From: Salinimonas profundi
GTDB lineage: Bacteria > Pseudomonadota > Gammaproteobacteria > Enterobacterales > Alteromonadaceae
Length of the DNA: 64,000 nucleotides
Direction of reading: 5' to 3'
Assembly (NCBI RefSeq): GCF_014750655.1
Contig: NZ_JABBXD010000005.1
Location: forward strand, 124,001-188,000
The notes below the pieces were generated by a model that saw only the letters and a program-made list of their open reading frames with translations, was not told where the DNA came from and ran no database searches. Shown here piece after piece: positions 1-9,913 of the stretch. The position numbers and the translations under genes are program-made. Position 1 is the first letter of the stretch. Each line of letters starts with the position of its first letter.

Positions 1-720
1 CTTGGCCTCAGTCACACCGCACAATCAAAAGGCGCTGCCATTTACAGTGCCACGCCTGCACTGAAAATTACACGCGGAGAGTCCAATCATGTGGTTGAGA
101 CGCCGCAGGGTGTCATAACAGCGCGTACTCTGCTCATAGCCAGTAACGCTTACACCAGCAAAGTGTTGCACCCGGCAGTCAACAAACGACAATTCCCGGT
201 GCAATCCAGCATTCTGGTCACACAGCCGCTAAGCAAAACGCAGTTGGCCGCTATCGGTTTTAATGGGCCGGTGTCTATGATGGATACCCGCATGATGAAG
301 TATTATTACCGTCTGCTCCCCGATAACCGGCTATTATTTGGCGGCCGTGGCGAAGTCAGTGCCAGGCAGGCCCATGCCGGCAAAGCAAGACTCTATGACG
401 CAATGCTGACCAGCTTTCCCGTACTGCGCGGGATTGATATCAGCCACTTCTGGAGTGGCTGGGTGTCGGTGTCGCTGGATAACCTGCCAAGGGTTAATTT
501 TGATAACAGAACACAAACTGGCTATGCCATGGGATATTGTGGTGCTGGTGTGTCGTTTGCCAATTTTGCCGGGCGGCGTCTGGCGCAGCGGGCCATGAAC
601 CAGCCCGTTGATCTTAACCTGCCTTTATACAGCACACCGCTGCGACGCTTTCCTTTTGCAGGCCTGCGTCGCAGCGCGTTACGCGCCCTGTATGGCTGGG
701 CGCGCGTGATTGAGCGTTAA
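1..720 (+). CDS. FAD-dependent oxidoreductase (DAO/OrdL-like), C-terminal part
   Basis: The reading frame is open from the first base, so the N-terminal FAD-binding Rossmann segment lies outside the window and 239 residues are visible. They resemble the C-terminal half of the D-amino-acid oxidase family, especially the gamma-glutamylputrescine oxidase (OrdL/PuuB) type: a strand ending in [10 protein letters not shown], a substrate-domain segment with [10 protein letters not shown], and a C-terminal FAD-contact region around [16 protein letters not shown]. Such enzymes oxidise amines or amino acids to imines with release of peroxide; the substrate cannot be read here. The stop TAA overlaps the stop of the convergent tyrS gene by four bases (TTAA). 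Family confidence is good; specificity is unknown. Confidence 0.8.
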   Translation, partial: LGLSHTAQSKGAAIYSATPALKITRGESNHVVETPQGVITARTLLIASNAYTSKVLHPAVNKRQFPVQSSILVTQPLSKTQLAAIGFNGPVSMMDTRMMKYYYRLLPDNRLLFGGRGEVSARQAHAGKARLYDAMLTSFPVLRGIDISHFWSGWVSVSLDNLPRVNFDNRTQTGYAMGYCGAGVSFANFAGRRLAQRAMNQPVDLNLPLYSTPLRRFPFAGLRRSALRALYGWARVIER

Positions 721-1919
721 GCGCTGACGGTGACTCTGGCAAACTTCCGTTTGCCAACCTGATAAACCGCCTCACCCGGTTCAGTGATTTGCAAGCGGGT
801 ATCGGTGACCTTCTCACCATCAATTTTCACCGCGCCCTGTTTAATCATACGGATCGCATCAGACGTTGAGCCGACCAGATTAGCCTGCTTTAGCAGGTTT
901 CCAATCGCCAGAGCGCCTTCTTCCAGTGCCACAGACACCTCAGGCATTTCATCGGGAATAGCATTTTTCTGAAAACGCTGTACAAAATCCTGATAGGCCG
1001 ATTCAGCGGCCTCATCACTGTGAAAACGCGCGATGATTTCTCTGGCCAGTTGAATTTTGATATCTCTGGGGTTTGCCCCCTGCTCGACCTGGGCTTTAAG
1101 ATCCGCTAACTCTTCCAACGGACGGAAGCTGAGTAGCTCAAAATAACGCCACATCAGGTCATCGGATATCGACATGATTTTGCCAAACATTTCATTGGGC
1201 GTATCAGTAATACCGATGTAGTTATTCAACGATTTCGACATTTTCTGAACGCCGTCCAACCCTTCCAGTAACGGCACCATGACGGTGGTCTGAGGCTTCT
1301 GGCCGTTTTCTTTTTGCAGTTCACGGCCCATCAGCAGGTTAAATCGCTGGTCTGTACCGCCCAGTTCGACGTCTGCCTCTAATGCGACAGAATCCCAGCC
1401 CTGCACTAATGGATACAGAAACTCGTGAATAGCAATCGCCTGGCCGTTATTGTAGCGCTTTTTAAAGTCATCGCGTTCCAGCATTCGTGCTACTGTCTGG
1501 CTGGCGGCCAGCTTAATCATGCCAGCAGCGCCCAGCTCATCCATCCATTCAGAATTAAACCGAATCTCAGTGCGCTCAGGATCCAGAATTTTGAACACTT
1601 GTTCCTGATACGTTTGCGCGTTTTCCAATACCTGTTCTTTGCTCAGGGGCTTGCGTGTCACATTTTTACCTGTAGGATCGCCAATAAGCCCGGTGAAATC
1701 ACCGATCAGAAAAACGACTTTGTGACCAAACTGCTGGAACACGCGCAGCTTGTTGATTAGCACAGTGTGACCAAGGTGCAAATCAGGTGCAGTAGGATCA
1801 AAACCCGCTTTAATTGTCAGCGTTTTGCCCGATTTCAGCTTCTCAATCAGATCATCTTCGGGAAGTATTTCGTCTGTGCCTCTTTTTATTTCAGCAAAAG
1901 CGGTTTGCCAGTCACTCAT
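717..1919 (-). CDS. tyrS: Tyrosyl-tRNA synthetase
   Basis: Cytoplasmic class I aminoacyl-tRNA synthetase charging tRNA-Tyr. The protein is about 400 residues. The HIGH-type signature appears as HLGH near residue 50, the KMSKS loop as KMSKSLNN near residue 228, and an S4 RNA-binding domain occupies the last 60 residues ([16 protein letters not shown]). The length fits the TyrS form with the long S4 tail common in marine gammaproteobacteria. A GTG four codons upstream is in frame, but the ATG at 1919 gives the usual MSDW start and is preceded by GGAAAA, so it was chosen. It lies divergent from the M23 peptidase gene, which begins 190 bases away. Confidence 0.95.
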   Translation of the reverse strand: MSDWQTAFAEIKRGTDEILPEDDLIEKLKSGKTLTIKAGFDPTAPDLHLGHTVLINKLRVFQQFGHKVVFLIGDFTGLIGDPTGKNVTRKPLSKEQVLENAQTYQEQVFKILDPERTEIRFNSEWMDELGAAGMIKLAASQTVARMLERDDFKKRYNNGQAIAIHEFLYPLVQGWDSVALEADVELGGTDQRFNLLMGRELQKENGQKPQTTVMVPLLEGLDGVQKMSKSLNNYIGITDTPNEMFGKIMSISDDLMWRYFELLSFRPLEELADLKAQVEQGANPRDIKIQLAREIIARFHSDEAAESAYQDFVQRFQKNAIPDEMPEVSVALEEGALAIGNLLKQANLVGSTSDAIRMIKQGAVKIDGEKVTDTRLQITEPGEAVYQVGKRKFARVTVSA

Positions 1920-2109
1920 CGGTTTTTCCACACATTTGTCAGGTTCGGTTAAATCAGGGCGAGCATTTTACGCATGTGAGTGAACCATTGAAAGGTTTAC
2001 GCATCAAAATCAGGATTCGGGACTGGCGCTGCGCAAAAAAAACACTATTATTAGCCAGTCAAAGTAGAAACAAGGCGCTTTACACGATATTCTCGGGTCG
2101 AGCAGTTTG

Positions 2110-3429
2110 ATGAGAATGAAATTGAAAGATAACGTGGTTTATAAAACACTTCGCAATTTGCCCAGACCGCATCGGACTGGCCTGATTCTGGGCAGTCTGT
2201 TTCTGGGCAGTTTGATTCTGTTGCCTTCAGAGCCTGTTGAGGCCAGCCGTCATCAGGACGCGACCGTTCTGGATGCCGGTGTGCGCTATCCTATTGAGTT
2301 GTCAGTATCAGATTCACCGGACATCAATTTTAGTGAAGACGATACCGGCTGGCATCTTTATCAGGTGGGCTCAGGCGATACGCTGGCGAAAATATTCAAG
2401 CGTGCCGGTTTTTCTGCCCGAGACACCTACAATGTCACGCAGGCTGGCGAATTAGCTAAGACACTGGTGACCTTGGTCCCTGGCGATAAACTGCACTTAA
2501 AAGCTGACAGCACGGGCGCGTTTGCGGGTCTTCGCTATGCGATATCCCCAAAAGACACACTGGTAATCAGAGCGACTGATGCAAACGGCAAGATGCAGGC
2601 TGACCTGGAAAGCAAAGAAGTAGAAACTCGCTACAATTTTGCGCAAGGCAATATCGACACCAGCTTCTGGAAAGCCGCGGTAACCGCCGGACTGAGTAAC
2701 AACCAGATTATGAATCTGGCCGGTATTTTCGGCTGGGACATCGATTTTGCGATGGAACTGCGTCATGGCGATACATTCAGTATTGTGTTTGAAGAGCAGT
2801 ATATTGACGGTGAGTTTGTTGGTTACGGTGATATCGTGGCCGCAGAGTTTGTCAATCAGGGCGAAACATTCACCGCAATCCAGCATACCGACGGTAACTA
2901 CTATACGCCGGAAGGCCGAAGCATGCGTAAAAGCTTTTTACGTGCGCCTATTAACTTCAAGTATGTCAGTTCCAACTTCACCAAAAAGCGGTTTCACCCC
3001 GTTCAGAAACGGTGGAAATCTCACAATGGGACGGACTACGTAGCAGCTACCGGCACGCCGGTTATGGCAGCGGGTGACGGTCGGGTGATCAAAGCATCCT
3101 ATAACCGCTTTAACGGTAACTATGTATTTGTTCAGCATGGCGAAAAGTACGTAACCAAATATCTGCACTTTAAGAGTAAAGCGGTAAAAACCGGCGAAAC
3201 GGTGAAGCAGGGGCAGGTCATCGGCTATCTTGGCAGCACTGGTATGGTGACTGGCGCGCATCTGCATTACGAATTCCTGGTTGATGGTGTGCATCGTAAT
3301 CCACGTACGGTTGAGTTGCCCAAAGCAGAACCTATTGCCTCATCGCAACGTGAAGCATTTATGCAAATTGCAGATAATCGTCTGGCCCAGCTTAAAAACA
3401 ATAAGCGGGTTATGCTGGCGATGCAGTAA
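2110..3429 (+). CDS. mepM: M23 peptidoglycan DD-metalloendopeptidase (MepM-like)
   Basis: Predicted inner-membrane-anchored or periplasmic endopeptidase that cleaves peptide crosslinks in murein to allow insertion of new strands. About 439 residues, the size of E. coli MepM. In order: a basic N-terminus followed by a hydrophobic anchor (residues ~20-40), an OapA/LysM-like murein-binding segment starting at WHLYQVGSGDTL (~80-150), a linker, and the M23 catalytic domain. The zinc ligands appear as HNGTDY (~His306) and HLHYEF (~residue 384). A TTG lies directly before the ATG at 2110; the ATG was preferred, and a second ATG at 2116 is also possible. The stop is only five bases before anmK, so the two are probably co-transcribed, linking crosslink cleavage with muropeptide recycling. 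Confidence 0.88.
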   Translation: MRMKLKDNVVYKTLRNLPRPHRTGLILGSLFLGSLILLPSEPVEASRHQDATVLDAGVRYPIELSVSDSPDINFSEDDTGWHLYQVGSGDTLAKIFKRAGFSARDTYNVTQAGELAKTLVTLVPGDKLHLKADSTGAFAGLRYAISPKDTLVIRATDANGKMQADLESKEVETRYNFAQGNIDTSFWKAAVTAGLSNNQIMNLAGIFGWDIDFAMELRHGDTFSIVFEEQYIDGEFVGYGDIVAAEFVNQGETFTAIQHTDGNYYTPEGRSMRKSFLRAPINFKYVSSNFTKKRFHPVQKRWKSHNGTDYVAATGTPVMAAGDGRVIKASYNRFNGNYVFVQHGEKYVTKYLHFKSKAVKTGETVKQGQVIGYLGSTGMVTGAHLHYEFLVDGVHRNPRTVELPKAEPIASSQREAFMQIADNRLAQLKNNKRVMLAMQ

Positions 3430-3434
3430 CTACC

Positions 3435-4535
3435 ATGAGCCTGTATATTGGGCTGATGTCTGGTACCAGTATGGACGGCGTGGACGCCGTCCTATGCCGT
3501 ATACAAGACCAACAGTTAACGACATTATCGCAGGTTTCCCTGCCCTTCCCCGCCCCATTACTTAAAATCCTGCACCAACTATGTACACCGGGTGAGAACG
3601 AGCTCGTTCTGGCTGGCCAGGCGGACAGAGAAATTGCCTTTTTGTACCGCGACGCGGTGAAAACTCTGCTTAAAAACAATAATCTTAGGCCGGCTGATAT
3701 TACGGCGTTGGGAAGCCACGGACAAACCGTACGTCATCATCCCGATGTGGATCCGCCCTTCACATTGCAGCTTGGCGATCCGAACACCCTGGCAGCAAGC
3801 ACAAATATTGCCGTTGTTGCCGACTTTCGTCGCAAGGATATTGCGCTTGGCGGTCAGGGCGCACCACTGGTACCGGCATTTCATCAGTTTCAGTTTGGCT
3901 CGCAATGCCCTGCGGTCATTGTAAACATTGGCGGTATTGCCAATATTTCAGTGCTCAGAACCAACCTTGCGCCGCTGGGCTTCGATACCGGTCCGGGTAA
4001 TACGCTGATGGACGCGTGGATACGCCGTCATCAGGGAATTGACTACGATGCTGACGGTCGCTGGGCTGCCTCAGGAACCGTTAATGAGCCTTTGCTGAAA
4101 GCGCTGTTGGCTGACCCCTATTTTGACCAGCCAGGGCCTAAGAGTACCGGCAGAGAATATTTTAATCTTGCCTGGCTCGATGCAATATTGGCAAAAATGG
4201 CTGTGCCGGTGGAAAAAACGGATGTTCAGGCTACGCTGTGTGCGCTGACAGCCCAGAGTATTAGCCACGCCATTGGCGCGTTTGACGATGTAAAGCATGT
4301 TTATATCTGTGGCGGAGGGGCCTTTAATCAACATTTGATGCAGATGCTGTCGGCGCAGATGGCACCATTATCTGTTAGCACCACCAAGGCGCTGGGTATC
4401 CACCCGCAATGGGTAGAGGGCGCAGCCTTTGCCTGGCTCGCGCATGCGAACATTGCGCGCATCCAGGGCAGTGTGTCGAGTGTGACCGGGGCATCGCGGC
4501 CGGCAGTACTCGGTGGCTTATTTCTGCCCGATTAG
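3435..4535 (+). CDS. anmK: Anhydro-N-acetylmuramic acid kinase
   Basis: Cytoplasmic kinase that hydrolyses the 1,6-anhydro ring of anhydroMurNAc and phosphorylates it to MurNAc-6-P in cell-wall recycling. The 366-residue length fits AnmK. Visible signatures are GLMSGTSMDGVDAV at the N-terminus, GSHGQTVRHHP, DFRRKDIALGGQGAPLVP, the catalytic-Asp region DTGPGNTLMDAW, and the ATP-binding CGGGAFN. It follows the M23 peptidase by five bases, an arrangement that makes functional sense. The last four bases overlap the stop of the convergent SRPBCC gene. Confidence 0.95.
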   Translation: MSLYIGLMSGTSMDGVDAVLCRIQDQQLTTLSQVSLPFPAPLLKILHQLCTPGENELVLAGQADREIAFLYRDAVKTLLKNNNLRPADITALGSHGQTVRHHPDVDPPFTLQLGDPNTLAASTNIAVVADFRRKDIALGGQGAPLVPAFHQFQFGSQCPAVIVNIGGIANISVLRTNLAPLGFDTGPGNTLMDAWIRRHQGIDYDADGRWAASGTVNEPLLKALLADPYFDQPGPKSTGREYFNLAWLDAILAKMAVPVEKTDVQATLCALTAQSISHAIGAFDDVKHVYICGGGAFNQHLMQMLSAQMAPLSVSTTKALGIHPQWVEGAAFAWLAHANIARIQGSVSSVTGASRPAVLGGLFLPD

Positions 4536-4960
4536 CGTTTTATTTCCGGCAGCTTCTCCAGACGCGCAAAACGCTCGTGCCAGAGCCTCGCCGTTTTCTC
4601 CAGCATAGCCGGTGAGCTCAAGCCACTGTGAGTAAGATGTAGCTCGCTATGATTATCACCATCCTGCTCGAACCGGACATCCACCGAGGTTTCGTGCTCA
4701 TCATTCGCCTTTAGCGTGAAGATAATTTCCTCATTGGCAAAAATTTCCGCAATCTGGCCGCTGTATTTCTCGACCGTTTCGTGATCATGGTTCACAAATT
4801 CCATTTCAAACTCGGCCCCTTTTTGCAGATTCATCACAATCTTTTTGAGTCGCATGTGCGAGCCTGCGAACCACTGTACCAGCAGTTCTGTTTTGCAAAA
4901 GCAGTTATAGAGCCGGCTAACCGGCATGTTAAACGTATGATGTAAGGAGAGTTCCTGCAT
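4532..4960 (-). CDS. SRPBCC / AHSA1-like domain protein
   Basis: A 142-residue protein formed by a single START/SRPBCC fold of the AHSA1 (activator of Hsp90 ATPase homologue) type. The N-terminus LHHTFNMPVSRLYNCF and the WFAG segment resemble the 'F.aP...VW.alt....l..W' opening of this family, and the C-terminal helix KTARLWHERFARLEKL is typical. Members bind small hydrophobic ligands or act as minor stress factors; no ligand can be inferred. It stands alone, convergent with anmK (four-base stop overlap). No strong ribosome-binding site precedes the ATG. Confidence 0.7.
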   Translation of the reverse strand: MQELSLHHTFNMPVSRLYNCFCKTELLVQWFAGSHMRLKKIVMNLQKGAEFEMEFVNHDHETVEKYSGQIAEIFANEEIIFTLKANDEHETSVDVRFEQDGDNHSELHLTHSGLSSPAMLEKTARLWHERFARLEKLPEIKR

Positions 4961-5049
4961 AGTCGCCAGTAATGTATTTATTGTTAATCAGATTAAGTGT
5001 ATACGTTACTGGCGAATGCTGCGATTACATCGCCCGAACTACCGGCGGG

Positions 5050-6828
5050 TTACTCCTGCATAATAGTCGCCATAGTGGGCGCTGAGCCGTAATACTGACC
5101 GGCGATCTCTCTGGCCGTATTTTCGTACAGAGAATCAACCTCGTCAGCAGCCATGAATTTGTCACAAAACCCCGGATATTCCGGCTCAATGTAATGCCTG
5201 GCCGCCAGAATAAAGTGACCGATGAGCTGCTTCACGTTATCGGTCCCCATGGCAATGCGCATGGTAGTTAATTCTATACCGGCCCGCTTTTGCTCTTCGG
5301 TACTAAGCTCAGAATGTGAAGTAAGTGCCGGGCACAACACAATGGTGTTATTCTGTCCGATACTTACCTGGTGACTGAAGGCGGGCTCAAGTGCATCAAA
5401 AAAGCGCGTAAAGATCTCGCGGCTAAGCCCAGCCCCCGCCATATCAACAGTAAACAAAGTACATGGCCAGCCGTGGTTATGCTGCTTTTGTTTGAGCTTT
5501 GCGTTAGCGTGGGTTTCAACAGCGTGGCTGTTGACGCGTATATCTTTGTGATGATTCAAAAAGGCTGTAAACACTTGCGTATTAATCACTTTGTTCATAA
5601 TGCGCGGTTCCAGGGTCTTCATGCCATTTAGCACATCAAAGGCTTTTTCTGAGTCCAGAAACGCCCCTTTGATGTAATACACATCCCAGAATAATGTTTG
5701 CGACCAGTCAACACCGTTCATGCTCGAGCCTTTGGGCTGGAACATCCGGTATCCCGGTCCGATAACCACCCCGGCGGTTGTCGCTCCGCTACCGCATAAA
5801 TCTTTGGTATAGCTATGAATCAGATAATCAGGGCGACTGCTGATGTCCTTATGCTGCAAAGGCTGATGTAAAACGGGGGTTGCCAGCGTAGAATCAAGCA
5901 TCACCAATGCGTCGTGCTGGTGCGCATAATCACAAATTCCCGGAACATCAAGCACGTAGCCGTGAGGGTTACAGGGCGACTCTATGTAAACATGCATCCG
6001 GGCACCGTTATCCAGTCGCTGTGCATGGGCTTTTTTGGTTTCATCGAAAAAGATTTCAAACTCGTCAGTGGTATAACCGTCAAACCAGGCAATCTGGATA
6101 TCCATGCGGTTCTCACGAGCGTAGTAGTCGTGCAGTAACTGATAAACACCACCATACACATTGCGTGACACCACCAGTACATCGCCATGCTGCAGTACAT
6201 TGGCCAGCACGGCATCAATGGCAGCCATGCCGGAGTTAAAGTTCCAGGCAAGATAATCTGCGCTGTATGGTCCGGCTTCCATATCCACAATCGCATTGGC
6301 CAGTGAAATATTGGTCGGGTTCAGCAAGCGTGAATAAATCTGGTGGGTAAACTCTTTACCCTGAAATGCATCATCCACCCATTCGGTACAGGCGTAAACG
6401 TAGGTGGCAGTGCGCACCACAACAGGAGTAGCTGAAAATAAGGCTGTAACATTATCAAACAGCGGGTAATGATGCTGACTGGAATTGCCCGAAGACAGGC
6501 TTTGCCAGGTTTTTCTGAATGGGTTTTGCAGGGTATCCAGCACTTTCGCTAACTGAAAGGATAAAAATTTCTTTGCGTTAAACCAGGCTACCCGATCTTC
6601 TTTATCCAGGTCAGCTAACGTTTGATTAGTAATTTCCCACAACCGGGAGACATCGGACTGAGCGTGATACAGGTGACTGGCGGTGCTGGCCAGAGCCTGG
6701 CCGTAATCAGATTGCTTATCAATACCAAAATGGGCAAGCTGTTCATCAACAAGTGCCTCAATAGAGGTGGCCTTTGTGGTGTTACGGCGAGGAGAAAGAC
6801 AACGCGCGTGATCTAATTCTTGTGACAT
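5050..6828 (-). CDS. Large Cys/Met-metabolism PLP-dependent enzyme (cystathionine gamma-synthase-like)
   Basis: A fold-type I PLP enzyme of the trans-sulfuration family. The core runs from about residue 120 to 560: YSRLLNPTN at the start, NFNSGMAAIDAVL as the phosphate-binding segment, ESPCNPHGYVLDVP, the cofactor-Asp segment VMLDSTLATP, and the Schiff-base lysine in HSYTKDLCGSG (~Lys341). At 592 residues it is some 200 longer than usual CGS/MGL enzymes (~390), with an extra N-terminal helical domain of about 120 residues and a C-terminal tail. Canonical cystathionine synthesis is therefore not assured. It is divergent from a 2-hydroxyacid dehydrogenase across 105 bases that must hold both promoters. 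Confidence 0.8.
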   Translation of the reverse strand: MSQELDHARCLSPRRNTTKATSIEALVDEQLAHFGIDKQSDYGQALASTASHLYHAQSDVSRLWEITNQTLADLDKEDRVAWFNAKKFLSFQLAKVLDTLQNPFRKTWQSLSSGNSSQHHYPLFDNVTALFSATPVVVRTATYVYACTEWVDDAFQGKEFTHQIYSRLLNPTNISLANAIVDMEAGPYSADYLAWNFNSGMAAIDAVLANVLQHGDVLVVSRNVYGGVYQLLHDYYARENRMDIQIAWFDGYTTDEFEIFFDETKKAHAQRLDNGARMHVYIESPCNPHGYVLDVPGICDYAHQHDALVMLDSTLATPVLHQPLQHKDISSRPDYLIHSYTKDLCGSGATTAGVVIGPGYRMFQPKGSSMNGVDWSQTLFWDVYYIKGAFLDSEKAFDVLNGMKTLEPRIMNKVINTQVFTAFLNHHKDIRVNSHAVETHANAKLKQKQHNHGWPCTLFTVDMAGAGLSREIFTRFFDALEPAFSHQVSIGQNNTIVLCPALTSHSELSTEEQKRAGIELTTMRIAMGTDNVKQLIGHFILAARHYIEPEYPGFCDKFMAADEVDSLYENTAREIAGQYYGSAPTMATIMQE

Positions 6829-6933
6829 CGTTCGTACTCATAATGGAAAACACCAAAATTTAAACGCTTTGTTAACATTTAATAAACCTGTTGGTGTGAA
6901 TCAGATAAAACCGGAAGGAAAGATAACTTTACT

Positions 6934-7893
6934 ATGTCGGAAAATACTCACTCACTGGATGTCGTGATCCTCAGTAAAGAGCACGCTGCTTACAAAGCCG
7001 CGCTTGAAAAGTATGAGCAACCTGCTTTCAATATTATTCAGGCAACCGATGACCCATCAGCGATAGATCAGAAGCAGGTTCGCGTTATGCTTGCTGATCC
7101 CGGTCTGGCCGCGGATATCGTAAATGATTGTGACAGGCTTCAGTGGATACAGTCAGGATGGGCCGGCAACACGCCACTGCTTGAGCAGCAGAAACGCAAT
7201 TATGTCCTGACGGGTGTAAAAGACGTTTTTGGCCGACAAATGCGTGAATATGTGTTTGCCTATTTACTTTATTTTTCCCGGAATATTCATGCCTTTTACG
7301 AGGCTCAGAAAAATGACGGCTATAACAAGTGGAATAAACCTGACTATCAGTACTTAGCCGGAAAAACCCTGGGAATTTGTGGCGCAGGATCAATTGCCAC
7401 CAGTTTATTACCGGTAGCGAACATCTTCGGGATGCGGGTAATCGGCCTGTCACGCTCGGGAGCGCCTAAGTCGGGATACGATGACATGTACGCACCGTCG
7501 CAAAAAATTGCTTTTGCCCGAAACAGTGATTTTATTATCAATTTACTGCCGGACACACCAGATACCCACAACTTTTTTGATGCATCGCTTTTCAGCGCGA
7601 TGGGCAAAAACAGTGTATTAATAAATGCCGGACGTGGCAGCGCAATTGATGAGCAAGCGTTAACAGAAGCACTCAATCATGAACATCTTCGGGCCGCGGT
7701 ACTGGATGTTTTCAGGCAAGAGCCGCTGCCAGACCATCATCCGTTCTGGCATCACGAAAAGATTATTGTTACGCAACATACAGCCGCTGAATCCGATCCG
7801 GAGGATATCGCGGCACTGTTTCATGACAATGCACAGCGATTCCTAAACGGGGAGACGCTTAAGTACGTGTTCAATTTTGAAAAAGGCTATTAA
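6934..7893 (+). CDS. D-isomer-specific 2-hydroxyacid dehydrogenase
   Basis: NAD(P)-dependent reductase of 2-keto acids (GhrA/glyoxylate-reductase-like), cytoplasmic, 319 residues. The Rossmann motif is LGICGAGSIATSLLP (~residue 149). The catalytic triad is visible as Arg in NAGRGSAID (~231), Glu in RQEPLPD (~263) and His in TQHTAAE (~281). The N-terminal substrate lobe is divergent, so the substrate is unknown. A purine-rich GGAAGGAAAG lies upstream of the ATG. It is divergently arranged with the large PLP enzyme, which may hint at shared amino-acid/keto-acid metabolism (inference). A strong hairpin follows the stop. Confidence 0.88.
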   Translation: MSENTHSLDVVILSKEHAAYKAALEKYEQPAFNIIQATDDPSAIDQKQVRVMLADPGLAADIVNDCDRLQWIQSGWAGNTPLLEQQKRNYVLTGVKDVFGRQMREYVFAYLLYFSRNIHAFYEAQKNDGYNKWNKPDYQYLAGKTLGICGAGSIATSLLPVANIFGMRVIGLSRSGAPKSGYDDMYAPSQKIAFARNSDFIINLLPDTPDTHNFFDASLFSAMGKNSVLINAGRGSAIDEQALTEALNHEHLRAAVLDVFRQEPLPDHHPFWHHEKIIVTQHTAAESDPEDIAALFHDNAQRFLNGETLKYVFNFEKGY

Positions 7894-7936
7894 GCGCCCT
7901 CCCTTGATGGCGTGGTTCGCCTCAGGGGGCGCTTTA
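7892..7936 (+). terminator. Rho-independent-type hairpin after the 2-hydroxyacid dehydrogenase gene
   Basis: AAGCGCCC at 7892-7899 pairs with GGGCGCTT at 7927-7934, beginning at the stop codon, with a TTTAT tail. It probably ends the dehydrogenase transcript. Confidence 0.65.
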
Positions 7937-7972
7937 TCGGAAGACCGCGCGGCAGCGCACGAGTCTCATACG

Positions 7973-8545
7973 TTACTTGCGCGGATCAGTTGCAGTCAGC
8001 TCGATTCTGTCGGTGTGCCGTTCTCGAAATGATTTTAGCGCATCCATTTCTTTAAGGCTGTGTAACTGACGAAACTCAATCCAGTCGATAAGTGTGTACA
8101 AACAGATGGACGGATAGTGCCAGCTGTCGAAGTATCCATCTTCCACCTGCTGATTAAGCGCCCGCAGACTTGCATCAATTCGCTCACGCTGATTACGAAC
8201 AATCATCGCGTCACGGTCAGCCTCAATGCCCGACTGTTTCATCTGGAATAGAATAACCAGCGAATCATTCACCGCATCGATGGTGGTGAGCTGATTTTCC
8301 TGCTCCCAGCTCAGCGCAGCATACTGGAATTTTTCAGTGAGATAATTGTGGATGACCCGGGAGTCAAAAATGAGATGACCATCATCTTCAAGGCAAGGAA
8401 CCCGTAGGACCGGCGTTTTACTGGCCAGCGTTTCTCTGTCCTCGCCTTCGTAAATATTCAGGCTGACAAAATCATGGGGAGTTTGTGATAGTAATACTCT
8501 GATCCGCCGCACATACGGCGAAGTGGTTGAACCATAAAGCTTCAT
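7973..8545 (-). CDS. Glutathione S-transferase family protein
   Basis: A 190-residue GST-fold protein. The thioredoxin-like N-terminal domain opens MKLYGSTTSPYVRRIRV; the Ser/Tyr-Pro-Tyr-Val-Arg arrangement is typical of YibF/YfcG-like bacterial GSTs. VLRVPCLEDDGHLIFDS contains the cis-Pro and the DS pair that binds the glutathione gamma-glutamyl group. The C-terminal half is helical. The start at 8545 was chosen over an upstream in-frame ATG at 8575 because AGGAG lies six bases before it and the thioredoxin strand begins there. It lies downstream of erpA on the same strand, possibly in the same transcript. The substrate is unknown. Confidence 0.85.
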   Translation of the reverse strand: MKLYGSTTSPYVRRIRVLLSQTPHDFVSLNIYEGEDRETLASKTPVLRVPCLEDDGHLIFDSRVIHNYLTEKFQYAALSWEQENQLTTIDAVNDSLVILFQMKQSGIEADRDAMIVRNQRERIDASLRALNQQVEDGYFDSWHYPSICLYTLIDWIEFRQLHSLKEMDALKSFRERHTDRIELTATDPRK

Positions 8546-8655
8546 TATTACTCCTGACCAATCGTACTTGCTCATTCTTTACGCGATCAGTTATGGAGCA
8601 GACCACTTTTACTCGCCCGGCCTGTTGAGACCGGGGTCCTGCGACAGCTTGGCCT

Positions 8656-9000
8656 TCAGATGCTGAAACTTGCGCCACACCCACACGTCGTGGTGGCGTT
8701 CGGGTTTTCGACTAAAAACCGAGCACCCTCTAGATTTTCGACATAATCGACAATGCCGCCAACCAGATATTGCAGGCTCATCGGATCAACCACCAGCGTG
8801 ACATCCCCTTTTTCAATGGTCATATCGCCTTCGTTTACCTTTTCGTCAAAGGTAAAACCGTACTGAAAGCCTGAACAGCCGCCACCGGTGACATAAACAC
8901 GAAGCTTAAGCTCAGGGTTTTCTTCTTCGCTCACCAGCTCTTTTACTTTCATTGCTGCCGCATCGGAAAATTCGATGGGCATTGCTGCTTCTACAGACAT
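8656..9000 (-). CDS. erpA: Iron-sulfur cluster insertion protein ErpA
   Basis: A-type carrier that hands [4Fe-4S]/[2Fe-2S] clusters to apoproteins such as IspG/IspH. The protein is 114 residues from the ATG at 9000, the same length as E. coli ErpA. That start carries AGAGG six bases upstream, unlike the in-frame alternative 30 bases earlier. The three cluster-ligand cysteines are in [10 protein letters not shown] (~42) and the C-terminal CGCGASF (~106/108). Confidence is very high. Confidence 0.96.
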   Translation of the reverse strand: MSVEAAMPIEFSDAAAMKVKELVSEEENPELKLRVYVTGGGCSGFQYGFTFDEKVNEGDMTIEKGDVTLVVDPMSLQYLVGGIVDYVENLEGARFLVENPNATTTCGCGASFSI

Positions 9001-9087
9001 AAAAACCTCTTTGCATACGCTATCCGGCAAGACCGGATTGCGTTAATTATCTTACATCAGGCCGGTGCAATCAATGTTGTTGATTCG

Positions 9088-9804
9088 TTAGCCATTACTT
9101 ATCGCAGCGCCCGACAGCGCCTCGGTCCAATCCACAACCCAGTCAAAATCCTGTTGCTTAGTGGTGTACCGAAATACCTCACTAGCGAAAGTAAGTACCT
9201 GCGGTGTAAAACCTTCGGGCAACGTGATCGACACGGTCACCGCCTGAAAAAATTTAAACCGGTATTTGAGCGGCCCTTCCGGCAAAATATGTGACGTACC
9301 AGGACACAACGTTTTTGACACTCCGCCCTGCTGGCCTTCGATACAAATCTGCATATTACCTTTGACCACAGCACGGCGGGCAAAATTCTGCATTAATACA
9401 AACTGTAATCGAAACTGGCCAGCTACCTTACCCGCTTCAAGGGCCAAACCATCGACCACCAATCCATCATTCACTTTTTCCGGCGCCACCACCCTCTGGT
9501 AAAACGCAACGGTTTCCTGCAAATCAGCCAAATCATTAAGCGTCTGGCCATACATATCCTGTAATGAGGCGTGCTCCATCTCAAGCAAGGCAAAACGGGT
9601 TTGCAGCTGGTGCGACTGGCGAATCAGGTCCGCATTTTCCTGTCTTAACGAAATCAGGGTAGATTGTGCATTTTCAAGCAGCAGCGCGCGATTTTCATCG
9701 GCGACCTCGCCCCACTTCATTCCAACTGTGAATGTGAGCATCAATACACCGGCCGCAATCAACACACGCCATGGACCGGCTAAATTAGTCGTAGTTTTCT
9801 TCAT
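9088..9804 (-). CDS. Membrane-anchored coiled-coil protein (DUF6776-like)
   Basis: A 238-residue protein with a short cytoplasmic N-terminus, one transmembrane helix (~13-30), a coiled coil (~35-105, rich in Q/L/E heptads such as LRQENADLIRQSHQLQ) and a beta-rich periplasmic domain ending near residue 230. It resembles the DUF6776 family found in gammaproteobacteria next to erpA or bactofilin genes; no biochemical function is known to me. It lies 87 bases upstream of erpA on the same strand. Confidence 0.65.
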   Translation of the reverse strand: MKKTTTNLAGPWRVLIAAGVLMLTFTVGMKWGEVADENRALLLENAQSTLISLRQENADLIRQSHQLQTRFALLEMEHASLQDMYGQTLNDLADLQETVAFYQRVVAPEKVNDGLVVDGLALEAGKVAGQFRLQFVLMQNFARRAVVKGNMQICIEGQQGGVSKTLCPGTSHILPEGPLKYRFKFFQAVTVSITLPEGFTPQVLTFASEVFRYTTKQQDFDWVVDWTEALSGAAISNG

Positions 9805-9913
9805 AGAAATGTGGCACTACACGAAAATTTATAGACATCATCAGCTTAGGAAATCAATAAGCCTGTGATAAGCTATCTGCATTCTTATTTACTTCCTTCC
9901 AGCCGGTCAATAC

